Below, in pieces: positions 21,954 to 34,400 of a stretch of DNA of 64,000 bases (the first letter of the stretch is position 1; each line of letters opens with the position of its first letter). The notes under the pieces are model-generated. The model saw nothing but the letters and a program-made list of their open reading frames with translations. It searched no databases and was not told where the DNA came from. The stretch is from Pisolithus tinctorius (lineage: Eukaryota > Basidiomycota > Agaricomycetes > Boletales > Pisolithaceae): positions 124,001 through 188,000 of the forward strand of contig JANFAH010000043.1 in NCBI GenBank assembly GCA_024663395.1. Direction: 5' to 3'. The translations under genes were made by a program, and so were the position numbers.

Positions 21954-22405
21954 TGTTATGTTCAACCTAAGTCAAGACATAGGGAGAGCTCAGATGCAGT
22001 CTAAGGGTTTCTACTGAGCAACGGCTGCAGTAACCTCTGTAGACGACAGAGGATTTGGGCAATGCTGGTAAGAGTGGTCCTTGTGAGGGACACTGAGGGT
22101 GAAGTTCAGAGGAATGCTGCATATAATTGAGCAGCTCAAGTCTGGGTTTCCAGGACTTGAGCCAGCAGTCTAAATACTACAAGAGAATGGACCACAAGGT
22201 GTCTGCATGTATCTGAGATAACTATGCCATTGGTTGAGCAACAATGACACATGTCCTAAGCATGTAACGAGCAAGTATCACTAGTGGCAGGAACAGAAAG
22301 CCGTCAGACCAGAGAGAAGACGGCTCTAAAAGGAAACTACATCCATCAGATCAAAAGCAAAGTAAACATACAGTGAAAAGGAAAAGTTAGGGGTGAAACG
22401 TAACA
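21954..22405 (-). repeat. 3' LTR of Gypsy D
   Basis: About 452 bp starting TGTTATG and ending CGTAACA on the plus strand, so it reads TGTTACG...CATAACA on the element strand. It is abutted by a polypurine tract (AGAAAGGGGGTAA) at 22406-22418 on the minus strand, which fixes the boundary. The matching 5' LTR is not in the window. Confidence 0.75.
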
Positions 22406-22442
22406 TTACCCCCTTTCTAAGCGTTGAAGTCCCTGACTTCAA

Positions 22443-24234
22443 CTACTCTCCATAAGGTTCTCTGGTCATATTGCTGATGGCGGAGTCGTCAAAGTCAAAG
22501 TTGTTATTGTACAAGTCATTATCCTCACTCCCGATGAGGGTACGATCATCTACCAAGGTGGGGGTAGCAATTCTGTCCTGTAAAGGACAATGAGGGCAAA
22601 TAGAGGGGCACTGGGCTTGAGTATGTCCAGGGCGAGTGGCATGGCAAAGGGGACATTCATATAGTCCACAGTTGAGATGAATATGGCTGAGGTGGCAGCA
22701 GACATAGCACGCTTGACAATAGCGTGGATCAGACAGAGTAAGAGGTCTATCAAACTCTGTCATAGCGTTTAGTACAGGAGATGGCAGTAACTGTGCAAGG
22801 GTTTCGACGATATTTAACATGTAGTCGAGTTCAGCATGGGAGATGCCAAAGGCGGTTTCAGGGTCTACTTCAGACAGGGAGTCGTGAGACTTGCAGGGTT
22901 GAGGGTTAGGGCCTGATAAACAGCAGGCACAGGGCCTGTCAGCTCTTCAGAGAGAGTGGGACGAGTGGGAGGACAATGATGGCGATGATGCTGGAGGGGA
23001 GGATGACATGGAGGAAACTGGAGGTGAGGTTGCAGTCGAGGGTCTTCAAGATCCAGGAGGGGGAGGTGCGATCAGCGCGGGGTGTTGACAGACATTGTAA
23101 ATGAGGTCTGTGCCTCCAAGTACATCAAAGAGTCTAAGTGAAAGGGGAACCTGTTGGGTGGCGATCTCATTCAAGATGGTGCGAGCGGGGGACAGAAGGG
23201 GATTCTGGTGGTTGACATAATGGGACAATTCCTCAAGCCAAAGGGCCTGGATGGTAGCATGATACACAAGGTCAAGTGGAGAGTCTTCGTCCACTTCATG
23301 ATAAACAGTCCTGACGACAGCAGGGTCTGCGACAAAGAGTCGGTATGAGGTGATCATCTGATCGCTAGCAGGCTGTTGCTGGTGATGAGCAAATGGGGTA
23401 TGGCAGCGAGAGGGTTCACAGGGGTAGGTGTAGTGGCAAGGAGGCATTTCAAAAGTGATGTTTCTGACAGTGTGGGTAGAACATCAAGCAGGTTGTTTCT
23501 GAGGAGGGAAGTCCTTTGGGAAGCGTTTCTTATAAGCAGAGAGCGTATCGTCCACGTGTTCAAGGTGTGACTCCTTCTGCCACGAGTTTTTGGAAGAAGG
23601 GTAACCTTTCCATTTGATTAAAAAGGCGTGACCATGGTTGGACCTTTTATGGCCAACTATCGCCTCAACTTCATATTCTTCTTCCTCATTGACAAGATCA
23701 GGTGGTGGAGTTGGGAAGTTTGGTCCATGAACGTCATTTTCGTGATAGGGTGATAAGAGGGAAGTGTGGAAGACATTATGAATCTTCCATCATGAGGGAA
23801 TCGTGAGGCAATACATAATTGGAGATAGGACGTTGGAGATAGTGAAGGGTCCTTCTTGTTTTGGTGCGAGCTTCCTATTTTCATAGGAGCATTTCAAATT
23901 GCGTGCTTCTAGCCAAACCTTATCACCTTTCTGGAATGGGCTGAAGGGTTGTCTTTCATAGTGTTTCTAGCCAGATCATGGGCCACAAGGGCTTCTTCTC
24001 TGGCTTTTCGAAGTTCCTCGAGTCTAGACTCAGCGGCAGGAAGGTGGGTGTTCGCAATCAGGGATGGAAGGGGTTGCAGTTCATATCCATACATGAGGTA
24101 GAATGGAGATTGATGAGTGATGGAATGAGGGCAGTGGTTGTGCGTGAATTCTGCCATGGGAAGGTTATTTACCCATGCGGTGGGGTTGTTCTGACAGAAG
24201 ATGTGGAGATAAGTCTCCACTTCTTGGTTCACGC
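22443..24234 (-). pseudogene. pol: Gypsy D pol 3' part: integrase core end, chromodomain, zinc knuckles
   Basis: From right to left on the minus strand: the end of an integrase core (VNQEVETYLHIF, NNLPMAEFTHNHCPHS, PFYLMYGYELQPL) at 24234-23909; a linker with frame breaks; a chromodomain (EVEAIVGHKRSNHG, FLIKWKGYPSSKNSW) at about 23680-23550; then a long tail (23447-23046) and a cysteine-rich end at 22820-22443 with CYVCCHLSHIHLNC and CPLCHATRPGHTQAQC, two CCHC-like knuckles. It is truncated at 24234 where the LTR of E begins; the missing 5' portion is not found on the other side of that LTR. Confidence 0.75.
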
Positions 24235-26040
24235 TGTCACACACCAAAGGTGTTGTGGACATGGTTACAGCTGACACTGCCTAACTCGTTGACAAGTTGC
24301 ATGCAATGCCCATGGATGCAGATGAAGACTAAAGGCCTCATGTGTAGAAAGACTGTTGGATGTGAACAGCCATCCTTTGCACAAGATCGAGTTGTCAGTG
24401 CTAAAGAGAAAAAAAGGAAGTGAGTTAAGCACACATTAAAAGTTTTTAGCACCCATGTACAGCATTCCAGTTTTCATCATATCTCCACCGTTTCCAACGA
24501 TATCAACTCGGTTCGCATGCTCGCTTAAAGTGCTCAGCCCCACGATTCTTCCTTCCAAATTTGGAGAGGATCCTCACACCCTACACATTTCTACAGCACT
24601 CCATCCATCAGACGCTCATTTTGCTAAGTCCATCAATCATGGCCACCTCTTCGTCAGTCATCTCACTTGTCTCATTTGCCAGAGACAATGGCTATGTATA
24701 TCTGCCAGGTGTTCCCACCAGCTTCTGTCCTGAAGCCCCCAGGTTCATCCCATCATTGTCAGCCCCATCCCATCCCATGCAGCTTGGTCAGCATGTTCTC
24801 CTTGTCAGTATGACTTCCAGAAGGACATTCTTTGGTTGCCTCAGGTCTGTCACTTGGTTAGAAAGGTCTTATGTGGTTGTTTCAGTCTCCCCTCTTGATG
24901 AAGCATATGGATCTTTCCTCCCTGCTCCCTGCACCATCTTTATTCCAATCTTGTCCATCGTTCTTCCCACATTGCGACAGCTGCAGTATAACCTACTGTC
25001 CTCCAGCCTCCCTGATCACATTCATGATGAGTATGATGTGCATCTTGCCTTCCTACTGCAAGATCCAGCAGAAGATGTCCCCCCTTCTCCTCCTCCTCCA
25101 TCAGAACCCCATTTATGAAGTTTTTGTTAACTTCACTGAGAGGATGGAAGGGTGGGAGACGCGATTGCATATGCTCCCATTGCCCCACAGACCCCCAACA
25201 CCCTAGCCCCCCTTTGACGCCTGACTCATGCCCTTCAATTCTGGAATTAATACTTCCCTATCTGGAAACACTGTCCATCTGTCATGCCATCTTTGGATCT
25301 AGAGATGTCTCCGCCAAGATCTGACTTGCATCGCCACCCCCTAATGTGATATCAGTGTGCTTACTCAGTTTCTGATTCTATATGACTCATTTTGTGATGT
25401 TTTGACTATCCTTGACTCGTTCATTGCCAATACTTACCAATCTTCTTTGCTTGATTACTTTTCATTTCTCGCTTACTCATCATGATTACTCAGTCCTTAC
25501 TCATTACTTACCAAGTGTTTGTGCCTTGTTTGTCACAAGCTGTGCTCCCCCCATAGTATATAAACCCCCATGTACTTAGCTATGAAGAATCAATTCAGAA
25601 GTCATCCAGAAGTCAGCTCAGCTCAGCATATCTCGTCATTGACAGTTGAGGCTCATTCAGAAGAGTCTATCTGTCTTCATTCATATCATTGGTAGTTGAG
25701 GCTCCATCAAGGGTCTATCTACCTTCATTCATTCATCTGAAGTATCATCTGTGCTCTGTCAGCACACCTGCTTAGTCATCCATCCACTCCTGTGTAACTT
25801 GTCATCGACTTGCACCAGGAGCACATCCAAAAGATCATCACACCAGAGTACTTTCAGCTGAATACCTTCACTCTATTCAGCATCCCCCATCTAGTCATCA
25901 CTCGCTTATCTACTCCTGTGTAACTCGTCGACGACTTGTGCCAGGAGCACCTCTACTTGAAGTCTCCCCCACATTTAGGTTTCTCTGCCCTCCAGGTTCT
26001 GTGGAGGTAAACCATCACTCGCTTGTATTTGTTTGTTTGG
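24235..26040 (+). repeat. Gypsy E LTR, copy 1 (solo-type, right end lost)
   Basis: Starts TGTCACACACC like the other three copies and follows them through the U3 ORF, the TATA box (TATATAAA 25557-25564) and the two palindromes near 25800 and 25920. Similarity fades at about 26040, before the CTTTGACTCACA end, so its right end is truncated. It is the most diverged of the four copies. Confidence 0.85.
24639..25118 (+). CDS. U3-encoded ORF of the Gypsy E LTR, copy 1
   Basis: 159 codons from an ATG in good context (AATCATGG). The product begins MATSSSVISLVSFARDNGYV, is rich in Ser, Pro and hydrophobic residues, has PLDEAYGSFLPAPCT in the middle and ends in an acidic then Pro-rich tail (DPAEDVPPSPPPPSEP). 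No domain is recognised. It lies upstream of the LTR TATA box, so in U3. The same open frame is kept in copies 2 and 4 and broken in copy 3. Keeping one length in three diverged copies suggests it is or was translated; this is an inference. Confidence 0.5.
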   Translation: MATSSSVISLVSFARDNGYVYLPGVPTSFCPEAPRFIPSLSAPSHPMQLGQHVLLVSMTSRRTFFGCLRSVTWLERSYVVVSVSPLDEAYGSFLPAPCTIFIPILSIVLPTLRQLQYNLLSSSLPDHIHDEYDVHLAFLLQDPAEDVPPSPPPPSEPHL

Positions 26041-26617
26041 TGGCTAGTTCTGAATCACTGGATGGTGAGGATGATGAAGAGGTTAGTTCTGAGAGAGGCA
26101 AAAGTTCTTGACACTCAGCAGGAGGATCAAAGGGTTCATCAAAGTTGAAACCTCCTGGAAACACTGGGTAAGACTCTGGGGACTCTGGGCTCCAAAAGAT
26201 CTCATCTAAACCAAGACCTGAGTCTGACAAGTGTGGCTCTGAAATATCTCTAGGATCAGCTACCAGGATTAAGATTTCTGATGAAGAAATAGATAGTCTG
26301 TGGAAGGGCTCTAGGAGCTCTTTGAGTTTGGTTCTTTGATGAGTGGGTTGTAAGGATCTCCTTTTCAGATCTACAGACCCCTCATGGTGGGCTCCAAAAC
26401 ATTGTGGGACATGACTTCTGGGAAGCATGCAACTAGAGGAAGGCTGAAGGGAGAATTCCCTAGGGATCATCCCAAGGGGTGCTGCATGGAAGGAGAAATT
26501 GAGAATAAAACTAGAAGGGGGTGGGGGAATTTGAGCAAGAGCCATGGAATTTAATTCTGGAGGGATGTGGTCACACAAGGGACAGCAAGGTGGGTATATG
26601 AAATTCTGAGAAGACAA
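26015..26617 (-). CDS. Hypothetical acidic Ser/Pro-rich ORF
   Basis: About 200 codons, not recognised. It has CCPLCDHIPPE near its N-terminus, a Pro/Phe-rich middle, and an acidic Ser-rich end (SSSSSPSSDSELATKQ). It overlaps the frayed right edge of LTR copy 1. The composition suggests a fragment of a retroelement or regulatory protein, but nothing proves that it is a gene. Confidence 0.25.
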   Translation of the reverse strand: MSSQNFIYPPCCPLCDHIPPELNSMALAQIPPPPSSFILNFSFHAAPLGMIPREFSLQPSSSCMLPRSHVPQCFGAHHEGSVDLKRRSLQPTHQRTKLKELLEPFHRLSISSSEILILVADPRDISEPHLSDSGLGLDEIFWSPESPESYPVFPGGFNFDEPFDPPAECQELLPLSELTSSSSSPSSDSELATKQTNTSE

Positions 26618-27518
26618 TTTATGACTAGAAGAGTGTAATTGAGGCGAGGGGGATATGGGATAAGGTGTGCAGGATTGGGAGACACAAGAGACATGAGGAA
26701 CACTAGAGACACTGTAAACACTGTAGACTCAATATACACACATAGACTTCTGAGAACTTCTCAAACTCGCAGAACACACACAGATGGCAACTCTAAAGGT
26801 GGGTGGTATATTTCCAACATCATGGCAGAATTATATAGTACAAGGGAAGTAGGTATGAGTCAGAGTAAGGTGGGGCAGAAAAACTAAAAGACTGGAAAAT
26901 AAAGGAAAGGACATCAGACATCAGCAAATTACACATGCATGTGAAATAGTCCAGTGGGTAGTAGACAAGAGTAAAAACGGGACAATGGTAAGGGGTATCT
27001 TCCAACAGAACAAGGGTATGTGTACAAGTGAGAGGGGGAAGCACAGGAGGGCAGAGTGTACTGGCACAAAGTGCAGCTTGCAGAATTTAGGATGACAGGG
27101 GAAACTGGAGTTTTTTAGAGGCAACTGGCATGGATGACTGGTGATGTGGCTGGGTGGTGGCACAGCTACTGAATTCTGGATGACTCTGAGTGAATGCAGA
27201 ATTTCTGGATCAGCATATTGATGACTGGGTGACATGCTGAAGGTCAGTAGAAACTCTGAAGGCAACAGGGGTTGGGAGGAAACATGAGGACACAAGTGGG
27301 AAAAATTCCAAATCAGGTCTGTCACAGAGGCCTGCAGAACTTAGTGACAGATTCCTGTTCCAGCCTCAGGGAGTATATGGCTCCCTACACTGCACCTTTG
27401 CCCACTCCCACTTACATGTACCCTACAGTTCCCAGTATCAGTCCTTTTCTCCAAGTGTGTACTGCTATGATACATGAAGAAGTTATCAGTGTGTCCAATG
27501 TGCACTTGTAGTGCCCTT
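26618..27518. other. Spacer without a supported gene
   Basis: Only short frames without recognisable features (for example 27325-26921 minus). No clear repeats or RNA genes seen. It ends at the possible Copia LTR. Confidence 0.5.
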
Positions 27519-27729
27519 TGTTGGAACATGTGTCCCCTATGTTTATTTGCTTACAGTGTACAAGCTTACATAATAATTCTTCGCACTTAGGCAGTTAGTT
27601 TTTCCTCATGCACCTCAGTCCTCTTACCACAGAAGCCTGAGGTATGTTTACTATATTAACCCTACAGCTACCTTACTGATGTACTACCATAGACCTTCTT
27701 TACAGTCCTAATTTTGGCCTCCTCTTAAG
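27519..27729 (+). repeat. Possible 5' LTR of Copia F
   Basis: TGTTGGAAC at 27519 is a common Copia LTR start, and GGTTATGAGCCCC at about 27730 could be the primer site that follows it. The 3' copy is outside the window, so this cannot be confirmed; the right end does not show a clear CA. Confidence 0.3.
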
Positions 27730-27801
27730 AGGTTATGAGCCCCATGCAGCTCTAACCTTACAGTATCAATGAACTCAAAAGTGGTACCACCAAATAACTT
27801 A

Positions 27802-27920
27802 GAGCTAGTTTGGTAATGAAGTCCCACAAAGAATCCAGGTGAAAAAACCAAAAAAAAAAGTCCCAGGCCTTCATGACATAAGCATACAGAGTTCAAGTGG
27901 AGCTCCAATTTAGGAGGAGA
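27802..27920 (+). repeat. Left terminal inverted repeat of PIF/Harbinger
   Basis: 119 bp beginning GAGCTAGTTTGGTAATGAAG, preceded by TTA. It is the reverse complement of 31283-31401 with about two mismatches and the same 10-base A/T run. Confidence 0.93.
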
Positions 27921-27954
27921 CATAGGCAATATCGATAACTGCAACACAACTATC

Positions 27955-29367
27955 ATGACTGATGAGTCAGGCATAACTAGGAACCTGATGGGTGGGGATC
28001 CTCCTGATGCTGCAGACAACGAGACTAAGGAAAGGTGCATCAACATCAATGATGACCACTATCGCCACCACAAACTCCTCATTCTTATCCTCATCCACCA
28101 TCACCTCCAACTCTTATCCCTGCTACTCATGTTGGCAGATGCTCTACAGGCCATCATGGAAGCAATGTGGCATGCTGACCCAATCCCATACCACATGTCA
28201 ATCCTGACTGGGAGTGGGTGGGTAGCTGAATTGTTGAATGGCCATCCCAAGCAAATTCATACAGAACTTGTAGTTCACAGGCATGTATTCAACATCTTAT
28301 TGCAGGAGCTCCAACAGCATGGAATTGGTCCTTCCAAACACATCATGCTTGAAGAGCAACTTGCAATCTTTCTATATACCTCTGTCACCAGTTTGTCCAT
28401 CAGACATGTAGGTGAACATTTTCAAAGGTCAAATGGTACAATCTCCAAGTCTTTGACTGTGCCATTTTTGGTGGATTAATTGTCATTCCAGGTACTTCAA
28501 AAAAATTCTGTTTGCATTCTCATCTCATGATATTTACAGCAAGTATGTATGATTGCTGCACAGTGATGCCCCCATCCACCCAACTATTCATGATAACCCC
28601 AAATTTTTCCCTTTTTTCACTAACACTGTTGGTGCAATCAATGGGACACACATCGCATGTGCTCCCAGTCCAGAGGAAAGGGATGCAATGCGAAATCACA
28701 AAGGTTTCACCTCCCAGAATTGCCTGCTCTGCTGTGATTTTGATATGCACTTCACATATGTCCTTAGCAGGTGGGAGGGGCCTGTGGCCAACTCATCAGT
28801 CTATCACAATGCATGGCTGAGTGATCTCGCTATTCCAGACAGCAAGTACTACCTTGCTGATGCAGGGTTCCCCAATTGCCCCCAACTCCTGACTCCATTC
28901 TGAGGGCAATGATACCATCTTGCAGAATGGGGCCATGCGCACATACAGTAAGTATTTCTATCAATGTTTTTATTTACTCATAATTCATTGGAATTTACAG
29001 ACCAGTAAATGCCAAGGAATGCTACAACCTTTGCTATGTGCAGCTTTGAAACATGATCAAACAGATAATTGGAGTCATCAAACGTCACTTCCGAATTCTT
29101 GTCATGCCTCCAGAGTATGGCATGGATGTCCAGGCCCATATTCCTCCTGCTTTATGTTGTATTCACAACATCATCTGCATGTACGATCCATTGGAATTAG
29201 ACAACATTGAAGGCTTTGTATCACCTCTGCCACCAGACAAGTCAGAGGAGGTGATTGTGATCAGTGTGATCACTGATGGCATTACAACTACCACAGAATG
29301 CCTTTGGATGTTGGAGAGGTGGGGTGCAATCATGCAAAACATTTGGAATAGTTACATTGCCAAATGA
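27955..29367 (+). pseudogene. PIF/Harbinger DDE nuclease, inactivated
   Basis: Plus-strand segments form a DDE_Tnp_4 type nuclease, which cuts the transposon ends. The N-terminal helical part (HRHVFNILLQEL, VGEHFQRSNGTISK) is at 28240-28470. The core has GAINGTHIACAP (about 28630; the family has Asp where Asn stands), DAGFPNCPQLLTPF (28857-28901) followed by TGA-GGG-CAA-TGA where the family has Tyr-Arg-Gly-x-Arg-Tyr-His-Leu, and IIGVIKRHFRILV (about 29060). The Asp-to-Asn change and the TGA codons fit CpG decay. Some gaps (28470-28550, 28940-29000) may be introns. Confidence 0.8.
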
Positions 29368-29563
29368 GTATGAAGGGGAGAGTTCATCATGGATTAGCAT
29401 TTATATACCATCATTTCTCTCTATGTTATGCTACCCTTATGATCCAAATTGCAGTTCTTTGAGTTCTGATCTCCAGAGGCAGAGTTTGAGAACTGAAACA
29501 CCAATGATATTGCAACAAACATCAAGGTAAAAAAGTGGATACTACAAGCTGCAAGTACAACAA

Positions 29564-31275
29564 TTACTGGCTATGTCTCCCAATCTCATTGAGCTTCACC
29601 TCAAGCCATGCATGCTGAACTGTAGCCATATGGTCAGGATCACTAGCAAATGATAAGTACAGGCTGGCATGGGAAATGTTTCCCTCAAAGTGATTTGCAA
29701 TCCTAACAATGTTGGTTGGCAAAAACTTATCCATGTCCAACAGCAACAGCTTCTGTGTCGCCTTGGTCACCAATGGATGGACCAGATCTTGGCAGATATT
29801 GGGCTTGGGATTGGATGCAGGTGATTCTGCAAGGGATGTGATTGCATGAGTGATGGCAGTCATATGTGAGCAGACTGTACCATGGATACCTCCAACTTCC
29901 TCTTCCATTCATTCAAGTATCATGTTCCCTGTGCATCGCTTTCATGCTGATGAGGTGGTTGAAGCTGCAGTGCTTGAAAGAGCACCTGAAATGACAGATT
30001 GATTGTCATTGTGATCTGCCTTCTGCTTTCTGGAGCACTCTGTATGAGCCAAAATGCTGGAGGGTGGCTTGATGGAGCTGACAGACGAGCCATTGAATGA
30101 CGACAGGGCAGTTGGAGGGGTGAAGTTTGAAGGTGTGCCAGGGGGGGGAGCAGACTGGTCTGAGTGCCAGTTAAAAGTAGATCCACTATGAACCGAAGTG
30201 ACAGTAGATGGCACTGGGTGATGGGAAGTTGTTAGTGTAGGGGGGATGGGATTTCCAGCTGCAAATGAGTGGAATGAGGGTTGATTGGCAGATGGCCATG
30301 ATGGTGGAGCATAGGAAGTTGTTGGCATACTGAAGCCAGTGCTTCCAGTTGTGAATGGGTAGAAAATTGTTTGGTTCATAGACAGCAATGCTGATGGAAC
30401 AATGGGCAACATATCCATGTCATTACTGGCTACTGGTGCACTAGGTGCACTTCCTCCAACAGACACTGGTATCAGGAAGTCAACAGAAGGTGACCCTGGG
30501 GATGGTGTGTTGTTCCCCATGCTCTCACTGTTGGAAGAACTCAACCTGGTGCAGGATGGGCCTCCAGAAGAATTGTTGATACTCAGTGCTGAAAAGTGAT
30601 TCAAGCCCTTGCACTTGGAAGGTATGAGTGCACTCATCCTGTCATAGGATAGCCATCCCTTGTTTTTATAAGGCACTGCATCCTTGTGGACCTGCCAATG
30701 TCACCATTAGCACAGGACATTCAATCTGATTGGATTGAATCATACCTTCACATAACTGTCCCATGAATTCTTGTTTGCAACACTGATATCAGCCCCTGAC
30801 TTCAGAGAATATGCAAATCCAGATGAACAGCTAAGATGATCAACAACTGTGTATGTACTTCATAGCTGTGTGATATCAGCTAGTTATTCTGTCATTTGAC
30901 TGACTCACACACCCTTTTCCATTTCTCTTTGCATGATTTAGGGGTTTTGGGCCCCCCTTTCTCAGGGTTTGCAAGCATCAGAGAAGCTGCACAGGCATTC
31001 CAAAATGGTGCCTTGAAATTTAAACCGTTACCAGTGGTTGCCTTGTGGGAATCAATGAAGTCAAGAAGAGCAAACATATCCTTATCTGACCATGACACTT
31101 GCATCAAGTGGCCATCTGGGGACTGCGAACTATGAGATTTGCCCTTGTGGTCAGATGATTTCACTGCTTTACAAGGGGGCATGGCAACAAATGGAGGGAG
31201 AAGCAAGAGTAGATGCTGTACAAGTGGAGCTTTGATGCATAACCCCACCTCTAGCATGGCATCTTGGCCATACAC
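29564..31275 (-). pseudogene. PIF/Harbinger Myb/SANT-like DNA-binding protein
   Basis: At 31275-30892 a minus-strand segment has the tryptophan pattern of a Myb/SANT-like domain (VSWSDKDMFALLDFI, FKAPFWNACAASL, CKEKWKRV), the usual second protein of PIF/Harbinger that brings the nuclease to the ends. Further segments at 30676-29942 (YKNKGWLSYDRMSALIPS, then a long Ser/Pro/Thr-rich region) and 29908-29564 (acidic, helical; ending HAWLEVKLNEIGRHSQ) continue it, probably joined by introns. The first segment may lack its true start. Confidence 0.65.
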
Positions 31276-31282
31276 CAGATGC

Positions 31283-31401
31283 TCTCCTCCTAAATTGGGG
31301 CTCCAATTGAACTCTGTATGCTTATGTCATGAAGGCCTGGGACTTTTTTTTTTGGTTTTTTCACCTGGATTCTTTGTGGGACTTCATTACCAAACTAGCT
31401 C
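31283..31401 (-). repeat. Right terminal inverted repeat of PIF/Harbinger
   Basis: 119 bp, reverse complement of the left end, followed by the TTA duplication at 31402-31404. Confidence 0.93.
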
Positions 31402-31409
31402 TTACAGAC

Positions 31410-34400
31410 ATGTCATCTGGAGTGTCAGCATCAACATCCTGGCAACTGGGCCCATTGACAAGCATGAACACAACAGTTTCTGCATCTACTAGTGCTAGGG
31501 TCATCCAAGGCTTGAGCCAACTCTACAATATAATGCCCCTCACAGATGATGGAGCAAATTATCAAATGTGGAAGTTTTGAATGCAGAAAGTCCTAGGTAT
31601 ACAAGGCCTCTGGAATGTAGTTGCTGGCACAGAGAAGAAAGCTCCAGATGCAAACACAAACCCAGACCAGTATGAGGAATGGTTAATGAAAGACAAAGAA
31701 GCATGTGCACAGATTACCTTGATGCTCAAGGACGAGCCTCTTAGTGGTGTTCTGTATGCAAGTACTGCAGCAGAGACCTGGACCAAGCTCAGTGAATGGT
31801 ATGAAGGAAAGGGAAAGCAATCCATAGCCTACCTTATAGGAGAACTGTTTTGTGGCACACTCACTGACGACCAGCCTATGGAAACACAGCTAAATGTCAT
31901 GTGGCAAAAAGCCCACATCCTCTCATTGCTTGATCAACCCCTTGATGACTTGCTGGTAGCAATCATGATGGTGATATCCCTCCCACAGTCATACTCCACA
32001 CTCCAGACAATCCTTATGTCCTTGAATGACAAGCTCACCATTGAGACTGTCATATCTCAAGTCCTGGTAGAAGAAAGAACATGACAAACTTCGACAGCAC
32101 ATTCTGCTCTCACTGCTAAGACTAACCCAGGTAAAAAGTCAAAGGCAACAGACAGGAAGAAAAAGAAGAAGTGTAACTGTGCCCCCTGTGGCAAAACAGA
32201 CATACAGAGGATGAATGCTACAAAAAGAAGGCAGATGAAGCGGCCAAAGCTGCGCTGCAGGGATCTGCACAAGGGAGCAAGGAGAAAATGGAGTTAACAG
32301 CCAAGGTTGCAACTGTTGCAGAAGAGGATAATGGACCTCTTCGCCTATTCATGGCATGCACATGCCCTGAGACCAGTGCATTGGAGTGGGTAGTTGACTC
32401 TGGTGCCTCAGCACACATGTGCTGCAATGCTCATGGTTTGCAACATTTAGCAAACTGTCACCCTTGCAGCCAGTGATTGTCAGTGATGGCAGAACCATAC
32501 AAGCTATTGGGAAAGGGAGAATCAAAGTCTCCATGCATCTCGAGGATGGCTGCACAAGTGGAATGATCCTCCAAGACATCTACTATGTCCTGGACCTGGA
32601 CACAAACCTTGTGTCAGTGCCTGCACTAGCCTCGAAGGGACTTCTAGTCACCTTTGGAGAGCAGGAGTGTAGGGTGCACATCGACAGCAAGGTTGTAGCT
32701 CTGGCTACTAAACAAAAGTCCCTCTACATACTTGAAGCAAGCTTCGTATCTGGCAGTCATTCTGCATACATTGTCAGTATGCCTGATGCACTAAACCCAA
32801 ATGAACCTTTTGCCACTCTCACCTCATGCACAATGACATCTAAGGCTACACTAACCACCTGGCATCATCGACTTGGACATGTGAACATCAGAAATGTCCT
32901 AAGACTATCTGAGAGTGGCATGGTGTCCAGGATGGAGCTGACAGGACCAAAGGAGCACAACACAACTTTGTGCAAGGCCTGCCATGATGGCAAACAACAT
33001 TGGGAACCTATTCCATCGAAGTCAGCTGTAGAAAGTCCAAGTGTACTGCACAGGACTTACACAGATGTGTGCAGACCTACAGAGACTGCAGGATGATCTG
33101 GCCATTGGTACTTCGTAACATTCATTGATGGACACTCGCACCACCTGGTGGTTAAGTTAATCAAGACGAAGGACAAAGTCTTTGGACTAACCAAGGAATA
33201 CTTTGCTAGAGCTGAAGTGGAGACCAGACATCACCCTAACTATCTTCGAAGCAATGGTGGTGGGGAGTATAGCTCAAATGAATTTGAAGCCTATCTGAAG
33301 TCAAAAGGCATACATCATGAGAAGACAAATGCCTACACACCACAGGAAAATGGTGTAGTGGAATGGATGAACCAAACACTTGTTGAGTCTGCACAAGCTA
33401 TGCTCAGTGATGCCAGTCTACCCAACAAATACTGGGGGGATGCCATACTGCATGCAGTGCACATAATAAATAGACTACTGACTAAAGCACTTGAGCAAAG
33501 CATTACCCCCTATGAGGCATACACTGGGAACAAGCCATCAGTTGCCCATCTTTGAATTTTTGGATGCACAGCACATGTCCACATTCCAAAGGAGAAGCAT
33601 CAAAAGCTAGATGTTAAGTCCCTTGAGTGCACACTCTTGGGATACTCAGAGAATAAAAGGGCATACCTGTGCATACATAGGTCCACCGGGCAAATTGTTG
33701 AAATGCATGATGCTGTCTTCAATGAAGGGGACAGCACAGACATGTCTCAAGTCCAGATAGACATGGTAACTAGGGAAACAAGGTGTGTAACACCTGCAGT
33801 TCATGCACAAGGGATGCAAAGGGAGATTGACTTACCAGAGAGCAAAACAACCCCAGATGAACCTGGAAATGAGTCAGATGGCAGAGATATTGAAGGACAC
33901 ACCTGGGACAGTCAAAACGACAAGACAGTGATCGACGATGGCTCGCAGGTTGCTGATGATCATGGCCGCTCAATGCTTGAGCCTAAAACTCATATTAAAA
34001 CAGAGAAAAGCATTAGTGGGTCAAGCCATGAGCAGAATGATGAGGTACAGACCTCAGAACATCGACACCAAGTGCCATCTGTGGCCATTCATTGCTCTGG
34101 TGCAACACCTGGGCCTCCTGGTCCTTATCTGATCCCTATCCCCCCTCTGGGACTTTGAAGGTCATCTCAAACCAGAAAAGTGCCTATTTGAGACAACGAT
34201 CAACACTATTTCATCAATGCATATCAAAAACATAGCTTACTGTCTGTGGAGGATGTAGTGGCAGAGGGTGAGGGTGCTGAGACAGAGGCAAGTGCACAAG
34301 AAGGTGTGGCAATGGTGAGGCAGAGTGGTGACAACCCAGAAAGGGAAGAAGTTACCATGTACCAAACAAACACAATCTGTGACAACAAGCCTATGACATT

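Larger units (their letters stand above)
27802..31401 (+). mobile_element. PIF/Harbinger DNA transposon, 3.6 kb
   Basis: Terminal inverted repeats of 119 bp (27802-27920 and 31283-31401), starting GAGCTAGTTTGG, differ at about two positions. A 3-bp TTA target duplication flanks them (27799-27801, 31402-31404), the known preference of PIF/Harbinger. Inside are a nuclease gene on the plus strand and a Myb-like gene on the minus strand, the two-gene plan of the superfamily. It sits in the 5' leader of Copia F, six bases before the gag ATG. Confidence 0.92.

Noticed and set aside
28520..28750. 76-codon minus-strand frame opposite the PIF nuclease
   Set aside because: The plus strand has clear DDE nuclease motifs across the same bases.
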